Below are positions 23,215 to 32,256 of a DNA stretch of 64,000 bases, piece by piece. The notes below the pieces were generated by a model. The model ran no database searches, had not been told where the DNA came from, and saw nothing but the letters and a program-made list of their open reading frames with translations. The first letter of the stretch is position 1. The number at the start of each line of letters is the position of its first letter. Position numbers and translations under genes: made by a program. The stretch is taken from NCBI GenBank assembly GCA_030550535.1, contig JAUQPF010000007.1, forward strand, positions 1-64,000, in the 5' to 3' direction. The stretch is from Candidatus Bipolaricaulota bacterium. GTDB taxonomy: Bacteria > Bipolaricaulota > Bipolaricaulia > Bipolaricaulales > Bipolaricaulaceae.

Positions 23215-25273
23215 CCTTGCGGGCCACCGCCCACGCCGCCGCCCACCGCCCCTCCAGCCCCCAAAGCACGGAACCAAGCCCCGAACCTTCCCGCACAAAG
23301 AGCGGAATGCGGTGCAGAGGGACTTCCACCGCAAGCGTCGCCGGCCCCTCATGGACCTCGCCCGTCCAGGGGTCCACCCACCGGCCCGGCGGAAGCCGCA
23401 CCTCCACGACCCTGGCCCCCTCTTCCCAGACCGGCCGCACCAGAAGGTCCGGCCCAAGGAGGTATTGATCCCACCGCTTCCGCAAATCCGGATCGTGCGG
23501 ATAAGTCAAAGCCATGGGGCGCACGATGGGAAAGCCCGTGCGGTGCGCTTCTTCGGCTTGGGCATAGAGGTAATCCACGAGATCCTGGCGAAGCCCTCCG
23601 TAGAACACGAGGAGCGCCACGAGCTCCGTATCGTAATAGGGCGGGAACGCGTACCCTTTTTCCGTCACGTGTGCGCTTGCCCCATCCGGAGCCCAGGCCC
23701 AGGGCGCGAGGTTTCCCCAAGGCCCAAGGTCCATGAGCGGCGAAAAGCAGGAGAACGCGAGCCAGCGGGCGAAGAGCTCGCGCGTGGGCCGGCCCACATA
23801 GCCCCCGGTGTTCGACCCCCAAAGGGGGAAGTTGAGCACGGCCGCGCGCTGAAGGGCGATCACGGACTCCCGGAGCCCCCAAAAGCTCGCGTGCGGGTCC
23901 CCACCCCACACCAGGGTGAGGGCCGCGCTTCCCGTCCAGCCCGCACGGTAGTAGAGCACGAACTCCGAAACCCCGGCCTAGGTGAAAACTCCCTGTGCGG
24001 CCTGGGCGAACCAAAGGGGGTAGAGGTTGTGCCCGGCTCGGTAATCCGTGCTGTCGTGGTAGGTTCCGCGCAAGAGGAATCCATCCGGTGTGCTCTCCTC
24101 CCCCCGGTCCAGTTTGGACCCGGCGATTCCCATCTCCACAAGGGGCCGGAGCTTCGCCTGCCACCAGGCCACGGCCGCGGGGTGGGTGAAGTCCAGGATG
24201 GCCGCCTGGGGTGGGAAGGGCACGATCCTCTCCACCGTGAATCCCAAGGCCTCGGCCTCCCGGCGGAGGTCGTCCAAAAGCCAGGGACCGATCCAAAGGA
24301 CGGGTTGGATGCCCTTCGCCCGCAGCCACCGGATCATGGCCTCCGCCTCGGGAAAGCGGCGGGGATCGAAGCGGAGGTTCCCGTAGCCCAAGGTCCCTTC
24401 GGCCCAGGGGCGGTCGAGCACGTACACCGTGGGAAGCACCCCTAAGGCCTCCATCACGAGCACGTCCTCCACCACCATGGCGTTGAAGGGAAGGGGGTTG
24501 GGCGAGCCATCGGAGAGGTAGGGGTGGTGAAAAACCTCGTCGCGCCAGCGCCAGATCCCCAGGGCCCATTGGGGAGGAAGAAGGGAGGTCCCGGTGAGGC
24601 GGGCGTAGCGGGCCACGGCCTCAAGCGGCGTGGGGCCCGGGATGAGGTACACCACGAGCTCGGGACCCTCGTATTCAAGGGTGACCTCCGTGGGCCGGCG
24701 GGTGGCGAACCGGAAAAGCCCCGGCCAGGAGCTCGCCACCCAAAGGCCCCACCCCTGGGAGGACACGAAGAAGGGGGCGTAGAGCGAATGGGTGGGGAGG
24801 GTGTAAAGCCAGACGCTTTGCCCGCGCAAGTTGAGATCCCCGCCTTTCGGCGGGAAGAACTCGTGGAGGATCCCTTGGACGGGGCACTCCAAAAGCCCGT
24901 AGAAGCCCTCCTCAGGGGTGACCGAAAGCCGCAGACCCAGGCGCTCCCAGCGGTGCTTCCCTTCCACCCGGAACACCAGGCGAACCGTCTCCTCCTCTGC
25001 AGGCCCCCAAAGCACCTGGGCGCGACGGCCGTCGCCCGTGCGGAAGAGGAGGGTTCGAGTCGCCCCCCTTTCCTCCACCGCCAGGAGCTCCCGGAGCTCC
25101 ACAGGGCCGGGCCAGCTTTGCACGTAGAAGGCGGGGCGGCCCGCACTTCCCAGGCGCACAAGAAGCTGCTCCTCCCAGCGGAGCGCAAGCCCAAGCACCC
25201 CTTCCTCCGCCCGCAAGGAGGGCGCGGCCCAGCCCACGCAGGCCAAGAGGCCAAGGAGGAGGACGAGGATCAA
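23207..25273 (-). pseudogene. Glycoside hydrolase family 31 (alpha-glucosidase type), interrupted by an in-frame TAG
   Basis: An exported GH31 enzyme reading as one frame of 688 codons except for a single TAG at 23978-23980 (codon 432). Before it are a signal peptide (ILVLLLGLLACVGWA), the N-terminal sandwich domain and the catalytic nucleophile region with D389 in SKLDRGEES. After it, in the same frame, come the acid/base D459 in WGGDPHASFW, then LWGSNTGGYVG and the C-terminal beta domain. GH31 activity needs both aspartates, so neither half should work alone. TAG ends several other genes here, so it is not recoded genome-wide. It is a recent nonsense mutation, a readthrough site or a sequencing error. 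TTG 25273 overlaps the cdd stop (TTGA). Confidence 0.8.
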
Positions 25274-25665
25274 CGCCCTAGCTCTTTGGGGCCAAACCCG
25301 CGGGGAAGAAGCTCGGACAGACGCACGGTCTCCCAAGCCTTCCCTTCGCCGTCGGCGAGGATGAGGAGGAGGTCTGGGGCGAACTCGTAGAGGACCTGGC
25401 GGCAGGCCCCGCAAGGGGCGCAGGGCCCTTGGCCACAGGCCACCGCCAAAGCGCGAAACTCCCGCACCCCCTCGGATACGGCCTTGAACAGGGCCACGCG
25501 CTCCGCGCACACCGTGAGCCCGTAAGAAGCGTTCTCCACGTTGCAGCCGGTGAAGACCCGCCCGTCCTTGGTCAGGAGGGCCGCGCCCACGGCGAATCCG
25601 GAGTAGGGCGCGTAGGCCTTGCTCCGCGCCTCCACCGCCCTCCGCACGAGCTCGGCCTCACTCAC
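25270..25665 (-). CDS. cdd: Cytidine deaminase
   Basis: This small zinc enzyme deaminates cytidine and deoxycytidine in pyrimidine salvage. It has 131 residues, normal for the tetrameric class. The active site is GCNVENASYGLTVCAER (Cys ligand and catalytic Glu, with the Cys of CAER) and PCGACRQVL (two more cysteines). Start GTG 25665 lies inside the 3' end of the acyl-CoA synthetase gene (eight-base overlap). Confidence 0.95.
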   Translation of the reverse strand: MSEAELVRRAVEARSKAYAPYSGFAVGAALLTKDGRVFTGCNVENASYGLTVCAERVALFKAVSEGVREFRALAVACGQGPCAPCGACRQVLYEFAPDLLLILADGEGKAWETVRLSELLPRGFGPKELGR

Positions 25666-27283
25666 CCCCGCCCCCTTGGAGCTTCTCCAGCTCCCTTCGG
25701 CGCAGCTCGGCCCGCTTGATCTTGCCGCTTGGCGTCTTGGGAAGCTCCTCCACGAACTCGATCTCCCGCGGGTACTTGTAGGGCGCGGTCACGCGCTTCA
25801 CATGCTCCTGAAGCTCTTTGACCAGCTCCTCCGAGGGCTGGTAGCCCTTGGCCAGGACGACGAAGGCCTTGACGATCTGGCCGCGCACGGGGTGGGGCTT
25901 TCCGATCACGGCCGCTTCCACCACGGCGGGGTGGGACACAAGCGCATCCTCCACCTCGAAGGGGCCGATGCGGTAGCCGGAGGCCTTGATCACGTCGTCG
26001 GCCCGGCCCTCGAAGAAGAAGTAGCCGTCCTCATCCACCCGCACGAGGTCCCCGGTGCGGTACCACTTCCCCGAGAAGACCTGCTCGGTGAGCTTGGGGT
26101 CCTTCCAATAGCCGTCGAAGATCCCGGGGTTCCCCACGGGGACAGCGATCTCGCCCACCTCCCCTGGGCCCACGGGGTTTCCCTCCTCGTCGATGGGGGT
26201 GGCGTTGGGGCCGGGGGTGGGAAGGCCCATGGAGCCCGGCTTCACCGGAAGGCCCGGGGGGTTGCACACCAAGCACACGGACTCCGTTTGCCCATAGCCG
26301 TCGCGGATGGTCACCCCGAAGACCTCGCGGAAGACCTCGATGGGCTCCACGTTGAGGGGTTCCCCCGCGGAAAGGGCGTCCCGCAGCTTCAGCTTATACC
26401 GGCCCAAATCGGGCACCTGGATCATCATGCGGTACTCCGTGGGCGTGGCGCAGAGCTTGGTGATGGGGTAGCGGGAGAGGAGCTCCAAATACTTTTCGGC
26501 CTCGAAGCGGCCGTAGTAGATGAATTGGGTGGCGCCCACGTTGAGGCCCACGCCCACCGGCGACCAGTACCACTTGGCCCAGCCCGGCGCGGTGGTGGCC
26601 CACATGAGGTCATCCGGGGAAAGGTCCCACCAGTAGCGGGCGGTGACGCGCAGATGCCCGTAGAGCCAGCGGTGGCGGTGCATCACGGGCTTGGGGTTCC
26701 CCGTGGTTCCGGAGGTGAAGTTGATGGTGATGGGGTCGTGGACGGTGAGGGGAACAGGAGGGACCTCCGGGGCCTTTTCGATCTCCTCCTCGAAGGAGAG
26801 CCAGCCCGGGCGCTTGCCCCCGATGAGGATGAAGTGCTCCAAGGGGCATTGTTTGCGGGTGGCGTCCACCTCCTCGGCCACGGAGACGTGGGCTACGACC
26901 ACCCGGGCGCCCGCCACCTCCGCCCGGTAGATGATGTCCTTGGCCCGGAGCATGTCCACGCAGGGCACGGCCACCGCGCCCGCTTTGAACGTGCCGATTT
27001 GCGCAATGAAGGCCTCGGGAAGCCTGGGGAAGATGTGGAGGACCGGATCCCCTTTTTTCACGCCCAGGCGCATGAGCACCGCGGCAAAACGGGAGGAGAG
27101 CTGGGAGAGCTGCCGCCAGGTGAGGGTGCGGCGCTCCCCGCTCTCCGACTCCCAAAGGATGCAGGGTTGGTCGCCCTTCCTTTGCGCGTGGGCATCCACC
27201 ACGGCCGCAATGTTGTAGCTCTCGGGGATGTCCCAACGGAATTCCTTGCGTTCCCGCTCGTATTGCTCTCGAGTGAACGGCAT
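25658..27283 (-). CDS. Acyl-CoA synthetase, AMP-forming (medium-chain/acetate type)
   Basis: This 541-residue ANL-superfamily ligase activates a carboxylic acid to an acyl-CoA through acyl-AMP. The P-loop TSGTTGNPKPVMH lies near residue 190, the A5 motif DGYGQTES near 335, the A8 hinge GRADDVIKASGYRIGPFEVE near 430, and the catalytic lysine in TPSGKIKRAEL near 525. The EYRMM/LMWATTAPGWAKW pattern resembles the AcsM-like medium-chain group. The substrate cannot be fixed. It could work with the acids produced by the AOR at 5957, but that is conjecture. ATG 27283 follows AAAGGAGGG. It heads an operon with cdd and the GH31 gene. Confidence 0.92.
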   Translation of the reverse strand: MPFTREQYERERKEFRWDIPESYNIAAVVDAHAQRKGDQPCILWESESGERRTLTWRQLSQLSSRFAAVLMRLGVKKGDPVLHIFPRLPEAFIAQIGTFKAGAVAVPCVDMLRAKDIIYRAEVAGARVVVAHVSVAEEVDATRKQCPLEHFILIGGKRPGWLSFEEEIEKAPEVPPVPLTVHDPITINFTSGTTGNPKPVMHRHRWLYGHLRVTARYWWDLSPDDLMWATTAPGWAKWYWSPVGVGLNVGATQFIYYGRFEAEKYLELLSRYPITKLCATPTEYRMMIQVPDLGRYKLKLRDALSAGEPLNVEPIEVFREVFGVTIRDGYGQTESVCLVCNPPGLPVKPGSMGLPTPGPNATPIDEEGNPVGPGEVGEIAVPVGNPGIFDGYWKDPKLTEQVFSGKWYRTGDLVRVDEDGYFFFEGRADDVIKASGYRIGPFEVEDALVSHPAVVEAAVIGKPHPVRGQIVKAFVVLAKGYQPSEELVKELQEHVKRVTAPYKYPREIEFVEELPKTPSGKIKRAELRRRELEKLQGGGGE

Positions 27284-27293
27284 GAGCCCTCCT

Positions 27294-27322
27294 TTGTCTT
27301 TGGGAACTGTTGCCGCTACGGT
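27294..27322 (+). promoter_or_regulatory. Promoter of the unknown gene upstream of ruvA
   Basis: TTGTCT (27294-27299), 17 bases, then TACGGT (27317-27322). The start site would fall near 27329, just before a GGAGGT ribosome site. Confidence 0.4.
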
Positions 27323-27350
27323 TATAGCATGGAGGTCAAGGCCATGGCAA
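27321..27350 (-). promoter_or_regulatory. Promoter of the acyl-CoA synthetase operon
   Basis: On the minus strand TTGCCA (27345-27350), 18 bases, then TATAAC (27321-27326). It overlaps the divergent plus-strand promoter, so the two probably compete. Confidence 0.45.
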
Positions 27351-28114
27351 GCGAGGAAGGGCGGGCGGTGGTGGTCGTGCCGGGGGAGGCCGGCAAGCGC
27401 CTGATCGGCCGGGCCGTGGCCCGCCTCCCCCAGGTCCAGCAGGCCCGGGAATCCGGGCTCATCGTGATCGGCTGGGGCACCACCAACGCCTACGTGGCCG
27501 AGGAGCTTTTGGGGCGAGCCTTTCCCAAGGAGCGGTACGTGGCCGGGTACGTGGCGGAGGAGCTGCGCGTCCTCCCGCCGGAGGAGCGCGCGCCCATGCT
27601 CGTCCTGGACCGAGGGGAGCCCAAAAACCTGGGCTGGTCGGAGATCCTCCCCCGCCTCCGCGCGGGCGACGTGGTGATCAAGGGCGGGAACGTTTTGGAT
27701 CCCCAGGGCGTGGTGGGGGTGTACGTGGCCGGCGAGGACGGAGGAACGGTGGGGAAATTCCTAGGGCCTGCGCTCGCCCGGGGGGTGGAGATCGTCATCC
27801 CCATTTCGCGCAGCAAATCCGTGCACGCCTCGGTTCTCGAGCTCGCCAAGCGCCTGGGCTCGGGAAGGCTCCTTGACTCCATGGGGCCGCGGATTGGCCT
27901 CGTGCCCCTTTGGGGCACGGTGATCACGGAGACGGAGGCCGTGGCCGCCTTGTACGGTGTGAACGCGGAGCACATCGGGGGAGGCGGGGTGGGGCGGGGA
28001 GGCGGTGCCGTGGTCCTCCTCCTTTCTGGCCCCGCGGAGGCCGTAAAGCAGGCATTTTCCGAGATCACCGCCCTGGCCAAAAGCGAGCCGCCCCTGAGCG
28101 TTGGCCGGCCATGA
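27344..28114 (+). CDS. Conserved-looking protein of unknown function upstream of ruvA
   Basis: I do not recognise this 256-residue protein. It looks soluble: no signal peptide or membrane helix. It has alternating strand/helix patterns (AVVVVPGEAGKRLIGRAVARL, GLIVIGWGTTNAYVAEEL, DVVIKGGNVLD) and a Gly-rich block HIGGGGVGRGGGAVVLLLSG near the end, suggesting a Rossmann-like or phosphate-binding fold. The stretch PISRSKSVHASVLELAKRLG could be a second binding loop. The start ATG 27344 has GGAGGT seven bases upstream; ATG 27329 would be the alternative. It overlaps ruvA by four bases. Confidence 0.75.
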   Translation: MASEEGRAVVVVPGEAGKRLIGRAVARLPQVQQARESGLIVIGWGTTNAYVAEELLGRAFPKERYVAGYVAEELRVLPPEERAPMLVLDRGEPKNLGWSEILPRLRAGDVVIKGGNVLDPQGVVGVYVAGEDGGTVGKFLGPALARGVEIVIPISRSKSVHASVLELAKRLGSGRLLDSMGPRIGLVPLWGTVITETEAVAALYGVNAEHIGGGGVGRGGGAVVLLLSGPAEAVKQAFSEITALAKSEPPLSVGRP

Positions 28115-28698
28115 TCGACTTCCTTGCGGGACAGGTGGTGGGGAAGGCCGAGGAGACCCTCGTCCTCGCCGTGGGCGGGATCGGCTTTCGGCTTTTCGTT
28201 CCCCCCCGCACGCTGGAGGCAGTGCAAATCGGCCAAGAGCTGCGCCTTTATACCCACCTCCTCGTCCAGGAGGACGAGTTTTCCCTTTATGGGTTTGCCA
28301 CGCCGGAGGAGCGGGAGATGTTCGTGGTGCTTCTTTCCGTGCCGCAGGTGGGGCCGCGGCTGGCTTTCAAGCTCGTGGCGGCCCTGCCGCCGGCGGAGCT
28401 CGTGGGGGCCATCCGCCGCGGGGACCTCTCCGCCCTGGACGCGGTGAAGGGCATCGGCCGCCGCACCGCCCAGCGCGTGCTTTTGGAGCTCTCCGAACGG
28501 GCCCAGCGCTGGGCCCCTCCCGAGGTTCCGCCCGAAACGGAAAAGGAAAGGATCGTCTTCCAGGCCCTCACCTCCAAGGCCCTGGGGTTCAAGGCCGAGG
28601 AGGCCCGGAGGGCCCTGGAGCTCGTGCGCAAGGAGTGCCCGGAGGCCTCGGTGGAGGAGATGCTCCGCCGGGCCCTTACGCTCCTGGCCGGCCCATGA
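28111..28698 (+). CDS. ruvA: Holliday junction helicase subunit RuvA
   Basis: RuvA binds four-way junctions and loads the RuvB motor. The 195-residue protein has the OB fold at the N terminus (MIDFLAGQVVGKAEETLVLAVGGIGFRLFV), LLVQEDEFSLYGFAT, two helix-hairpin-helix motifs (SVPQVGPRLAFKLV; VKGIGRRTAQRVLLEL) and the C-terminal domain III that contacts RuvB. RuvB and RuvC are not in the window. It is coupled by ATGA overlaps on both sides. Confidence 0.95.
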   Translation: MIDFLAGQVVGKAEETLVLAVGGIGFRLFVPPRTLEAVQIGQELRLYTHLLVQEDEFSLYGFATPEEREMFVVLLSVPQVGPRLAFKLVAALPPAELVGAIRRGDLSALDAVKGIGRRTAQRVLLELSERAQRWAPPEVPPETEKERIVFQALTSKALGFKAEEARRALELVRKECPEASVEEMLRRALTLLAGP

Positions 28699-29105
28699 GG
28701 GCGCTCGCCCTGGACGTGGGGGAAAAGCGGGTGGGGTTGGCTCGCACGGACGAGACCGGAACCCTGGCCGTTCCCCATGGGGTTTACCTGCGCGTGGGCG
28801 GGGAGAGGGACATCAAGGAGCTGGCCCGGCTGGCCCGGGAGCTGGGGGCGGAGGTCCTGGTGGCCGGACTCCCCTTGAACATGGACGGAACGGAGGGGCC
28901 TCAGGCCCAGCGCGTGCGGGCGTTCGCGGAGGCCGTGGCCAAGGAGGCCGGTCTCCCCTTGCATTTTGTGGACGAGCGTTGGACCACGGAGGAGGCCTTG
29001 CGGGTCCTGCGCGAGGCGGGGCTTCCTGGGCGCAAGCGCAAGGGCAAAGCGGACGCCCTTTCGGCCGTGCTCATCCTCCAGGCCTGGCTCGAGCGGGTAC
29101 GATAG
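28695..29105 (+). CDS. ruvX: RuvX/YqgF-type RNase H-fold nuclease
   Basis: This 136-residue YqgF family protein is implicated in 16S rRNA 5'/3' end maturation and in resolving junctions. Typical motifs are MRALALDVGEKRVGLA with the first catalytic Asp, VAGLPLNMDGTEGPQAQRV in the middle, VDERWTTEEA, and DALSAVLIL with the last acidic residue. It overlaps ruvA by four bases, so the two are co-translated. Confidence 0.93.
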   Translation: MRALALDVGEKRVGLARTDETGTLAVPHGVYLRVGGERDIKELARLARELGAEVLVAGLPLNMDGTEGPQAQRVRAFAEAVAKEAGLPLHFVDERWTTEEALRVLREAGLPGRKRKGKADALSAVLILQAWLERVR

Positions 29106-29122
29106 CGCGGGGGTGATGGGGC

Positions 29123-29497
29123 ATGCAGGAGTTCACCTTCTTTTTGGGGAACAGGCCCGGAGCGCTTTTGGAGGTGGCCTCCGCCCTCGCCGAGGAGAAA
29201 GTGAACATCGAGGCCATCGCCGCCCTCACCGTGCTCGATGAGGCCGTGGTCTCCTTGATCACGGACGCGCCCGACAAAACCCGCAAGGTCCTGAAGAGGC
29301 TGGGCGTGGACTACGAGGAGCGCGAGGCCCTGACGCTAAGCCTCCCCCATCAGCCGGGGCAGCTCGCCACGGTCCTGGACCGCCTGGCCCGCGACGGGAT
29401 CAATGTGCTTTCTTGCTACTTCGCCGCGGAGAAGAACATGCTCGCGTTCACCGTGGATGACCTCGCGCGGGCCAAGGCCATCTTTCGACTCGGGTGA
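29123..29497 (+). CDS. Tandem ACT domain protein
   Basis: This 124-residue protein is made of two ACT domains: residues 1-62 (FLGNRPGALLEVASALAEEKVNIEAI) and 66-124 (SLPHQPGQLATVLDRLARDGINVLSCY). The Gly between strand 1 and helix 1 of each domain is the usual ligand site. Such stand-alone proteins sense amino acids; no enzyme domain is attached. ATG 29123; stop overlaps the next GTG by four bases. Confidence 0.88.
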   Translation: MQEFTFFLGNRPGALLEVASALAEEKVNIEAIAALTVLDEAVVSLITDAPDKTRKVLKRLGVDYEEREALTLSLPHQPGQLATVLDRLARDGINVLSCYFAAEKNMLAFTVDDLARAKAIFRLG

Positions 29498-30270
29498 AGC
29501 GCGCGTTCTTTCGGTTCTACGCGGAGCTCAACGACTTTCTGCCGCCGGAGGAGCGCGGCCGCACCCTTCTTTACGCCTTCCAAGGCGAACCCGCGGTGAA
29601 GGAGGCCATCGAGGCCCTGGGCGTCCCCCATGTGGAGGTGGAGCTCATCGTGGTGAACGGGGAATCCGTGGACTTCGGCTATCGCTTAAGGGACGGCGAC
29701 CGAGTCGCGGTGTACCCCGTGTTCGAGAGCCTGGACATAAGCCCGATCCTCAAGGTGCGGCCGGAGCCCCTGCGGAGGATCGCTTTCGCCGCCGACGCGC
29801 ACCTGGGAAAGCTTGCGCGCCTTCTTCGGCTTTTGGGCTTCGACACCGTGCATTCCCCCTCCATTTCCGATGCGGAGCTCGTGGCCCTGGCCAGGGAGGG
29901 TCGGATCCTCCTCACCCGGGACCGGGAGCTTCTGAAGCACGGGGCCGTGACCCACGGGTACTGGGTGCGCTCCACGGCGCCCTTGGAGCAGGCGCGGGAG
30001 GTGGTGCGCCGCTTCGACCTTGGGGGGAGGATCGCGCCGTTCACCCGGTGTCTTCGGTGCAACGGGGTGTTGCGGCCCCTTCCGCCGGAGGAGGGCCGGC
30101 GCCGGGCCCCGCCCAAGGTGGCCGCCTGGTGCACGGCGTACCTGGAGTGCCCCTCTTGCGGAAGGCTTTTTTGGCCCGGCACCCACTACCCAAGGCTCGC
30201 CACCTGGGTTCACCTGCTTTGGCCCTCCGCCCCCACGGCGTCGGCCAACGGTTGGCCCCGGGTCTCGTAG
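29494..30270 (+). CDS. Mut7-C RNase-domain protein with ubiquitin-like N terminus
   Basis: This 258-residue protein begins with a ubiquitin/ThiS-like domain (residues 1-85; FFRFYAELNDFL ... LRDGDRVAVYPVFE). It is followed by a Mut7-C domain, a PIN-like fold with acidic residues in AFAADAHLGKLARLLRLLGFDT and ILLTRDRELL. Two zinc-binding Cys pairs follow (CLRCNG near 186 and CPSCGR near 222). A nuclease role is predicted for the family, not proven here. The C terminus overlaps the convergent MFS gene by about 60 bases, unusually long. Confidence 0.88.
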   Translation: MKRAFFRFYAELNDFLPPEERGRTLLYAFQGEPAVKEAIEALGVPHVEVELIVVNGESVDFGYRLRDGDRVAVYPVFESLDISPILKVRPEPLRRIAFAADAHLGKLARLLRLLGFDTVHSPSISDAELVALAREGRILLTRDRELLKHGAVTHGYWVRSTAPLEQAREVVRRFDLGGRIAPFTRCLRCNGVLRPLPPEEGRRRAPPKVAAWCTAYLECPSCGRLFWPGTHYPRLATWVHLLWPSAPTASANGWPRVS

Positions 30271-31550
30271 GGCAGGGCCAGGGCCGCCAACCCGCTTAGG
30301 CCGTACGCGCCGGCGAAGGTCCCAAGCGCTACGGGGATGGAGACTCCAAGGAGCATGGCCCCGAGCGAGGGGGCGAGGATCCCGGCGATGCGGGTCATGG
30401 CGCTCGCGGCCCCCATGCCGGTGGTGCGGAGGGCGGTGGGATAGACCTCCGGGGTGTAGGCGTACAAGGCCCCCCAGGCCCCCAAGGCGAAGAAGGACAT
30501 CCCCACCGCGGCGAGGACGAACGCCCAAGGGGCCCTGGCCACGGCGAAAAGAAGGGTGAACATCCCGCTGCCCAGGAGGTAGAGGGCCAGGGTGGGGCGG
30601 CGGCCGAGGCGCTCCACGAAGTACGCCGCGGAGATGTACCCCGGGACCTGGGCCAGGGTGATCCCCATCATGTACGCGTAGGAGCCCACGAACCCCAGGC
30701 CCCGCTCCGCCAGGATCCCAGGGAGCCAGGTGAACACCCCATAGTACCCGAGGGAGATGCCGAACCAGATGAGCCAAAGGAGGGCCGTGGTGCGGGCGAA
30801 GCGGGGGCGCCAGAGATCCCGCGGTCGCGCCCGGGGCGCCTCGGGCCGGGCCAGCGCCTGGTCCTTTGGGTATTCTTTCCCGTTGAGCCGGGCCGCACGG
30901 GCCAGGACTTGACGCGCCTCCTCCTCGCGGTCGCGGAGGACCAGGAACCGGGGGGACTCCGGCACCCTGCGAAGGACGGCGATCGCCAAGAGCCCGGGAA
31001 GAGCGCCCAGGGCGAAGAGGGGCCGCCACCCCCAGCGGGGCACCACGGCCCAGGCCAGGGCCGCGGCGGCCAACGCCCCCAGGGCCCAAAACCCCTCAAG
31101 GATCACGAGGCACCGGCCGCGGCGCCCCGTGGGCAGGTACTCCGCGAAAATCGCGTAATCCGCGGGAAGCGTTCCCCCCACGCCGAAGCCCGTGAGCGCC
31201 CGCAGCACCACGAGTGCGGTGAAATTCGGGGCCAACGCGGAAAGAAGGGCACAGACGTTGTTGACGACGATGGTCCAGACCAACACGGGCCTGCGGCCCA
31301 CGCGGTCGGAGAGGATCCCCCAGAACCAGGCCCCGGCGAACATCCCGAGGAAGATGGCCGTGGCGAGGGAACCGGCCGCGGCGGGGGAGAGGTTCCAATC
31401 CCTGCGCAGGGCGGGGAGGGCGAAGGAGATGAGGAGCACCTCCTGAGCCACCGCCGCCCATACCGCCCCGCAGAGCCAAAGGAGGCGCCGCTGAAAGGGG
31501 CCAAACCCCAAAAGCTCAACCGCCTCGTCCAGGGAGAGCCTCGGGATCAT
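30210..31550 (-). CDS. MFS transporter, sugar-porter/SV2-like
   Basis: This major facilitator carrier has 446 residues and 12 predicted helices. The loop 2-3 motif is GILSDRVGRRPVL (residues 78-90), there is PADYAIFAEYLPTGRRG after helix 4, and the PESPRFLVLRDREEEA segment before the central loop is typical of sugar-porter and NiaP/SV2-like families. The substrate is not readable. ATG 31550 has AAGGAAG upstream and overlaps the trmD 3' end by 35 bases. It is the last gene of the acc-ffh-trmD operon. Confidence 0.88.
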   Translation of the reverse strand: MIPRLSLDEAVELLGFGPFQRRLLWLCGAVWAAVAQEVLLISFALPALRRDWNLSPAAAGSLATAIFLGMFAGAWFWGILSDRVGRRPVLVWTIVVNNVCALLSALAPNFTALVVLRALTGFGVGGTLPADYAIFAEYLPTGRRGRCLVILEGFWALGALAAAALAWAVVPRWGWRPLFALGALPGLLAIAVLRRVPESPRFLVLRDREEEARQVLARAARLNGKEYPKDQALARPEAPRARPRDLWRPRFARTTALLWLIWFGISLGYYGVFTWLPGILAERGLGFVGSYAYMMGITLAQVPGYISAAYFVERLGRRPTLALYLLGSGMFTLLFAVARAPWAFVLAAVGMSFFALGAWGALYAYTPEVYPTALRTTGMGAASAMTRIAGILAPSLGAMLLGVSIPVALGTFAGAYGLSGLAALALPYETRGQPLADAVGAEGQSR

Positions 31551-32256
31551 GCCGGGCTTCCTTGGCAGGACGAAGGTTCAGGCCCAGAAGGTCGGGGCGG
31601 TGCCGCAGGGTCTTCTTCCAGGCTTCCTTCTCCCGGAAGCGGCGGATGCGCTCGTGGTCCCCTGAAAGGAGCACCTCCGGGACGGATAAGCCCTGGAACA
31701 CGCGGGGCCGGGTGTACTGGGGGTAGCCCAAGCGGGGCCCAGCGTAAAAAGAATCGGTGGCCACGGAGTCGTAGCGGCCCACCACTCCGGGCACCATGCG
31801 GGCCGTGGTCTCCACCACGATGGCCGCGGCGAGCTCCCCGCCCGCAAGGACGAAATCCCCGATGGAAAGCTCAAGATCGCAGAAGGAAAGGACCCGCTCA
31901 TCCACGCCCTCGTAGCGGCCGCAGAGGAGCACGAGGACCCGCTCCCGGGCGAAGCGCTTGGCCCACTCCTGGTTGAAGAGGACGCCCTGGGCGGAAAGAA
32001 GCACCACGTAGGGCTTCGCTTTCACCTCGTGGGTGATGGCCTCCACCGCCCGGAGGAAGGGCTCGGGCCGCATGACCATCCCCGCCCCGCCCCCAAAGGG
32101 CCGGTCGTCCACGAGGCCCCGGGGGTCCGGGGAGAAGACCCGCAGATCGTGAAGGTGGATGTCGATGAGCCCCTTCTCCTGAGCGCCAAGGAGGATGCCC
32201 TGGGAGAAGAAGGGGCGGAGCATGTCGGGGAAGAGGGTGACGATGTCGAACCTCAT
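31516..32256 (-). CDS. trmD: tRNA (guanine37-N1)-methyltransferase
   Basis: TrmD makes m1G37 and prevents +1 frameshifting. The 246-residue protein begins MRFDIVTLFPDM, has DDRPFGGGAGMVMRPEPF, and the trefoil-knot SAM site: LSAQGVLFNQEWAKR, LCGRYEGVDERV and SIGDFVLAGGELAA. The catalytic Asp lies in the segment after PGVVG. It keeps the common ffh-rpsP-kh-trmD order, but rimM, usually just upstream, is absent. Confidence 0.96.
   Translation of the reverse strand: MRFDIVTLFPDMLRPFFSQGILLGAQEKGLIDIHLHDLRVFSPDPRGLVDDRPFGGGAGMVMRPEPFLRAVEAITHEVKAKPYVVLLSAQGVLFNQEWAKRFARERVLVLLCGRYEGVDERVLSFCDLELSIGDFVLAGGELAAAIVVETTARMVPGVVGRYDSVATDSFYAGPRLGYPQYTRPRVFQGLSVPEVLLSGDHERIRRFREKEAWKKTLRHRPDLLGLNLRPAKEARHDPEALPGRGG

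Noticed and set aside
23978..23980. TAG in GH31 as pyrrolysine or a recoded codon
   Set aside because: TAG is a normal terminator for several genes in the window, and nothing resembling pyl genes is present.
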